Shown piece by piece: positions 61,347 through 64,000 of a stretch of 64,000 nucleotides of DNA. Where the stretch lies: NCBI RefSeq assembly GCF_003363135.1, contig NZ_QRBB01000001.1, forward strand, positions 1,240,001-1,304,000. Reading direction: 5' to 3'. The position numbers and the translations under genes are program-made. The notes beneath the pieces are model-generated. The model saw nothing but the letters and a program-made list of their open reading frames with translations, was not told the DNA's origin and made no database searches. Positions within the stretch are counted from its first letter, which is position 1, and each line of letters begins with the position of its first letter. Origin of the DNA: Alteriqipengyuania lutimaris (GTDB lineage: Bacteria; Pseudomonadota; Alphaproteobacteria; Sphingomonadales; Sphingomonadaceae).

Positions 61347-64000
61347 CGAAGCAGGAAATCGAAGCGCGCCGCCTCGCGGCGCACGGCATGTATCACGCCG
61401 ACAGCGAGCACGATGCGTGCGGCGTCGGGCTGATCGGTGAGACCTCGGGCAAGTCCACGCGGCGCGTGGTCGACGCGGCGATCGAGGCGCTGTCCTCCAT
61501 CTGGCACCGCGGCGCCGTGGATGCGGACGGGAAGACCGGCGATGGTGCGGGCCTTCTGCTCGACCTGCCGGTCGATTTCTTCGCCAGCGCGATCAATGCG
61601 AGCGGGCACGAAGTGCGCGACGGTCGGCTGGCGGTCGGCGTCATCTTCCTGCCGCGCACCGATCTGGGCGCGCAGGATGCCTGCCGCACGATCGTGGAAT
61701 CCGAGCTGATCCGTGCCGGGCTGTTCGTTTATGGCTGGCGTCAGGTGCCGATCGATACCTCGGTGATCGGACGCAAGGCGAAGGCAACCCGGCCCGAGAT
61801 CGAACAGGTGATGATCGCCGGGCCCACGCCCGACCAGCAATCGCTCGATGAGTTCGAGAAGCAGCTTTACGTCGTGCGCCGCCGGATCGAGCGGCGGATC
61901 GTCGAAGCGCAGCTGCGCGATTTCTACATCTGCTCGCTGTCCGCGCGCTCGATCGTCTACAAGGGGCTGTTTCTCGCGGAGAGCCTGGCGACCTTCTACC
62001 CCGATGTCCGCGATCCGCTGGTCACCAGCCGGATGGCGATCCTGCATCAGCGCTATTCGACCAACACCTTCCCGCAATGGTGGCTGGCACAGCCGTTCCG
62101 CACGCTGGCGCATAATGGCGAGATCAACACGATCCGCGGCAACAAGAACTGGATGCGCACGCACGAGATCAAGATGGCGAGCCTCGCCTTCGCGGGCATG
62201 GCGGACGACATCAAGCCGGTGATCCCGGTCGGTGCGTCGGACACCGCCAGCCTCGATGCCGCGATCGAACTGCTGGTCCGCTCGGGCAAGGCGATGCCCA
62301 CCGCCAAGTCGATGCTGATCCCCGAAGCCTGGCAGGTCTCGCCCGACATGCCGGACGAAACCCGCGCGATGTACCAGTACATGGCGTCGGTGATGGAGCC
62401 GTGGGACGGCCCCGCCGCGCTCGCGATGACCGATGGTCGCTGGGCGGTCGCGGGGCTCGACCGCAACGCGCTGCGGCCGCTCGCCTTTTCGCGGACTGCG
62501 GATGGCCTGCTGGTGGTCGGATCGGAAAGCGGCATGGTGTCGCTCGAGGAAGATCGCGTGGTCGAGAAGGGCCGGCTTGGCCCGGGCCAGATGATCGCGA
62601 TCGACCTCCACGAAGGCCAGCTGCTGCGTGACGAGGAACTCAAGGCGCGGATCGCGCGCGAGGCCCCTTACGGCGCGCTGGTGGCGGGCTTTCGCGGGAT
62701 CGACGCGCTACCCAAGCAGGACGAAAGGGCTGCTCCCGCCCTGAACGAGGACGATCTGACGCGCCGCCTGACCGCTGCGGGCATGTCGACCGAGGACATG
62801 GAGCTGATCCTCGATGCGATGGCGCTCGACGGCAAGGAAGCCGTGGGTTCGATGGGCGACGACACGCCGCTTGCGGTGATCAGCACCAATCCGCGCCCGG
62901 TCAGCCAGTTCTTCCGCCAGAACTTCGCGCAGGTCACCAATCCCCCGATCGACTCCTTGCGTGAACGGCACGTGATGAGCCTGCGCACGCGCTTCGCCAA
63001 CCTCGCCAATATCCTCGAGGAAGAGGACCAGAACGACAACGTGCTGGTGCTCGAAAGCCCGGTCCTGACATCGCAGGAATGGGCGCGGCTGCGGGTCGGC
63101 TTCGGCGAGAATGTCGGGACGATCGACTGCACCTATCGTGCCCACGGCGAATCCGCCGATCTGCGGCGCGCGATCGAGCGGATCAGGGCCCAGGCCGAAG
63201 CCATGGCGAAGGACAGGAAGCTGGAGATTTTCCTGACCGACGAAGGCACGGGGCCGGATCGCGTCGGGGTGCCGATGATCCTCGCCGCGGCGGCAGTGCA
63301 CACGCACCTCGTGCGCAAGGGGCTGCGGTCCTTCACGTCGATCAACGTACGATCGGCGGAATGCCTCGACACGCACACGCTGGCGGTCCTGATCGGCGTG
63401 GGAGCGACGACCGTGAACCCGTATCTCGCCGAAGCGGCCTTGCTGTCGCGCCACCAACGCGGCCTCTACGGCGACATCACGCGCGAACAGGCGCTCGCCA
63501 ATTTCCGCACTGCGCTGGAAGACGGCCTGCTCAAGATCATGGCCAAGATCGGCGTCTCGGTCATCTCCAGCTATCGCGGCGGCTACAACTTCGAAGCCGT
63601 CGGCCTCAGCCGCGCGATCACGGCGGACCTGTTCCCGGGAATGCCGAACAAGATTTCGGGCGAGGGCTACGCGTCGCTCCATCTCAGCGCCTCAAAGCGC
63701 CATGCGAAGGCCTTCGGCAAGCGGCATCCGGACGTGCCCGTGGGCGGTTTCTATCGCCAGCGTGCGGGCGAAGAGACGCATGCGTGGGGCGCGCAGGGCA
63801 TGCATGCGCTGCAGACCGCATGTGCGACGGGCAACGAAAAGCAATGGCGCCGCTTCGTCGACGTGGTCGAGAATCAGCCGCCGATCTACCTGCGCGACCT
63901 GCTGGGTATCGACGAGGCGGCCGAGCCGCTGGCGCTCGACGAGGTCGAGCCGGGCGAGGCGATCCGCACACGATTCCTGACCCCGGGGATGAGCTTGGGC
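61343..64000 (+). CDS. gltB: Glutamate synthase large subunit GltB, 3' end outside window
   Basis: Makes glutamate from glutamine and 2-oxoglutarate. The first 886 residues are in the window. A 25-residue propeptide precedes the N-terminal nucleophile cysteine in EHDACGVGLIGETSGKSTRR. The glutamine amidotransferase domain (HQRYSTNTFPQWWLAQPFRT, LAHNGEINTIRGNKNWM, LAMTDGRWAVAGLDRNALRP) is followed by the central domain (TNPPIDSLRERHVMSLRTRF, VGATTVNPYLAEAALLSRHQ) and the start of the synthase domain (KISGEGYASLHLSAS). It overlaps the gltD stop as ATGA. Confidence 0.96.
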   Translation, partial: MTKQEIEARRLAAHGMYHADSEHDACGVGLIGETSGKSTRRVVDAAIEALSSIWHRGAVDADGKTGDGAGLLLDLPVDFFASAINASGHEVRDGRLAVGVIFLPRTDLGAQDACRTIVESELIRAGLFVYGWRQVPIDTSVIGRKAKATRPEIEQVMIAGPTPDQQSLDEFEKQLYVVRRRIERRIVEAQLRDFYICSLSARSIVYKGLFLAESLATFYPDVRDPLVTSRMAILHQRYSTNTFPQWWLAQPFRTLAHNGEINTIRGNKNWMRTHEIKMASLAFAGMADDIKPVIPVGASDTASLDAAIELLVRSGKAMPTAKSMLIPEAWQVSPDMPDETRAMYQYMASVMEPWDGPAALAMTDGRWAVAGLDRNALRPLAFSRTADGLLVVGSESGMVSLEEDRVVEKGRLGPGQMIAIDLHEGQLLRDEELKARIAREAPYGALVAGFRGIDALPKQDERAAPALNEDDLTRRLTAAGMSTEDMELILDAMALDGKEAVGSMGDDTPLAVISTNPRPVSQFFRQNFAQVTNPPIDSLRERHVMSLRTRFANLANILEEEDQNDNVLVLESPVLTSQEWARLRVGFGENVGTIDCTYRAHGESADLRRAIERIRAQAEAMAKDRKLEIFLTDEGTGPDRVGVPMILAAAAVHTHLVRKGLRSFTSINVRSAECLDTHTLAVLIGVGATTVNPYLAEAALLSRHQRGLYGDITREQALANFRTALEDGLLKIMAKIGVSVISSYRGGYNFEAVGLSRAITADLFPGMPNKISGEGYASLHLSASKRHAKAFGKRHPDVPVGGFYRQRAGEETHAWGAQGMHALQTACATGNEKQWRRFVDVVENQPPIYLRDLLGIDEAAEPLALDEVEPGEAIRTRFLTPGMSLG

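Overview
This window is most of a photosynthesis gene cluster (PGC) and its flank from an aerobic anoxygenic phototrophic alphaproteobacterium. The gene order (crtCDF, bchCXYZ, pufBALM, tspO, bchP, a pucC-like gene, bchG, ppsR, ppaA, then bchFNBHLM-lhaA-puhABC-orf-acsF-puhE-hemA) and the high GC content point to Sphingomonadales, probably Erythrobacteraceae (Erythrobacter, Citromicrobium or Porphyrobacter-like). This is inferred from synteny and protein character; no species can be named from the sequence alone.

Block 1 (1-10.9 kb): crtC (its 3' end lies outside the window) and crtD run leftward and crtF rightward from a shared control region with a perfect TGT-N12-ACA PpsR site. They serve acyclic carotenoid synthesis of the spheroidene/spirilloxanthin type. 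A second perfect PpsR site overlaps a -35 box before bchC, the first gene of bchC-X-Y-Z (chlorophyllide reductase and dehydrogenase) and pufB-A-L-M (LH1 and reaction centre L/M). pufQ and pufC are absent. A very stable UUCG-loop hairpin separates pufBA from pufLM. A terminator follows pufM.

Block 2 (10.9-17.5 kb, leftward): ppaA (cobalamin-domain antirepressor) with ppsR (redox repressor), then bchG, a pucC-like transporter, bchP, tspO and a small membrane protein. Together they complete and regulate bacteriochlorophyll production.

Block 3 (17.6-33.1 kb, rightward): a tightly overlapping 14-gene superoperon from bchF to hemA. It supplies the tetrapyrrole precursor (HemA), Mg-chelatase H, dark-operative protochlorophyllide reductase (BchN/B/L), methyltransferase (BchM), the oxygen-dependent cyclase (AcsF), reaction centre H (PuhA) and assembly factors (LhaA, PuhB/C/E). 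bchI, bchD, bchE and the early carotenoid genes are not in the window.

Block 4 (33.1-64 kb): mostly chromosomal housekeeping genes. These include a small membrane protein, a pseudoazurin-like lipoprotein, a DUF3422 protein, succinate-semialdehyde dehydrogenase, a GST, MsrB, a class A penicillin-binding protein, the HflK-HflC-DegP envelope proteolysis cluster, Mrp, an orphan molybdenum hydroxylase large subunit, ferrochelatase, a cytochrome P450, a DUF1674 protein, RsmB, a flavin-binding stress-type protein, an FKBP prolyl isomerase, MsrA, a secreted methyltransferase-like protein, N-carbamoylputrescine amidase, FolK, tRNA-Lys, gamma-glutamyltransferase and gltD-gltB (gltB runs off the right end).

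The least ordinary signals are mobile-looking palindromic repeats. One pair lies between bchY and bchZ and supplies the bchZ ribosome binding site. Two copies of different families are inserted in frame inside bchB. Other points are genes without a normal start codon (folK, gltD), a folK stop codon inside tRNA-Lys, a PpsR with a single cysteine, and a compound TGTCACC palindrome near 35.76 kb.
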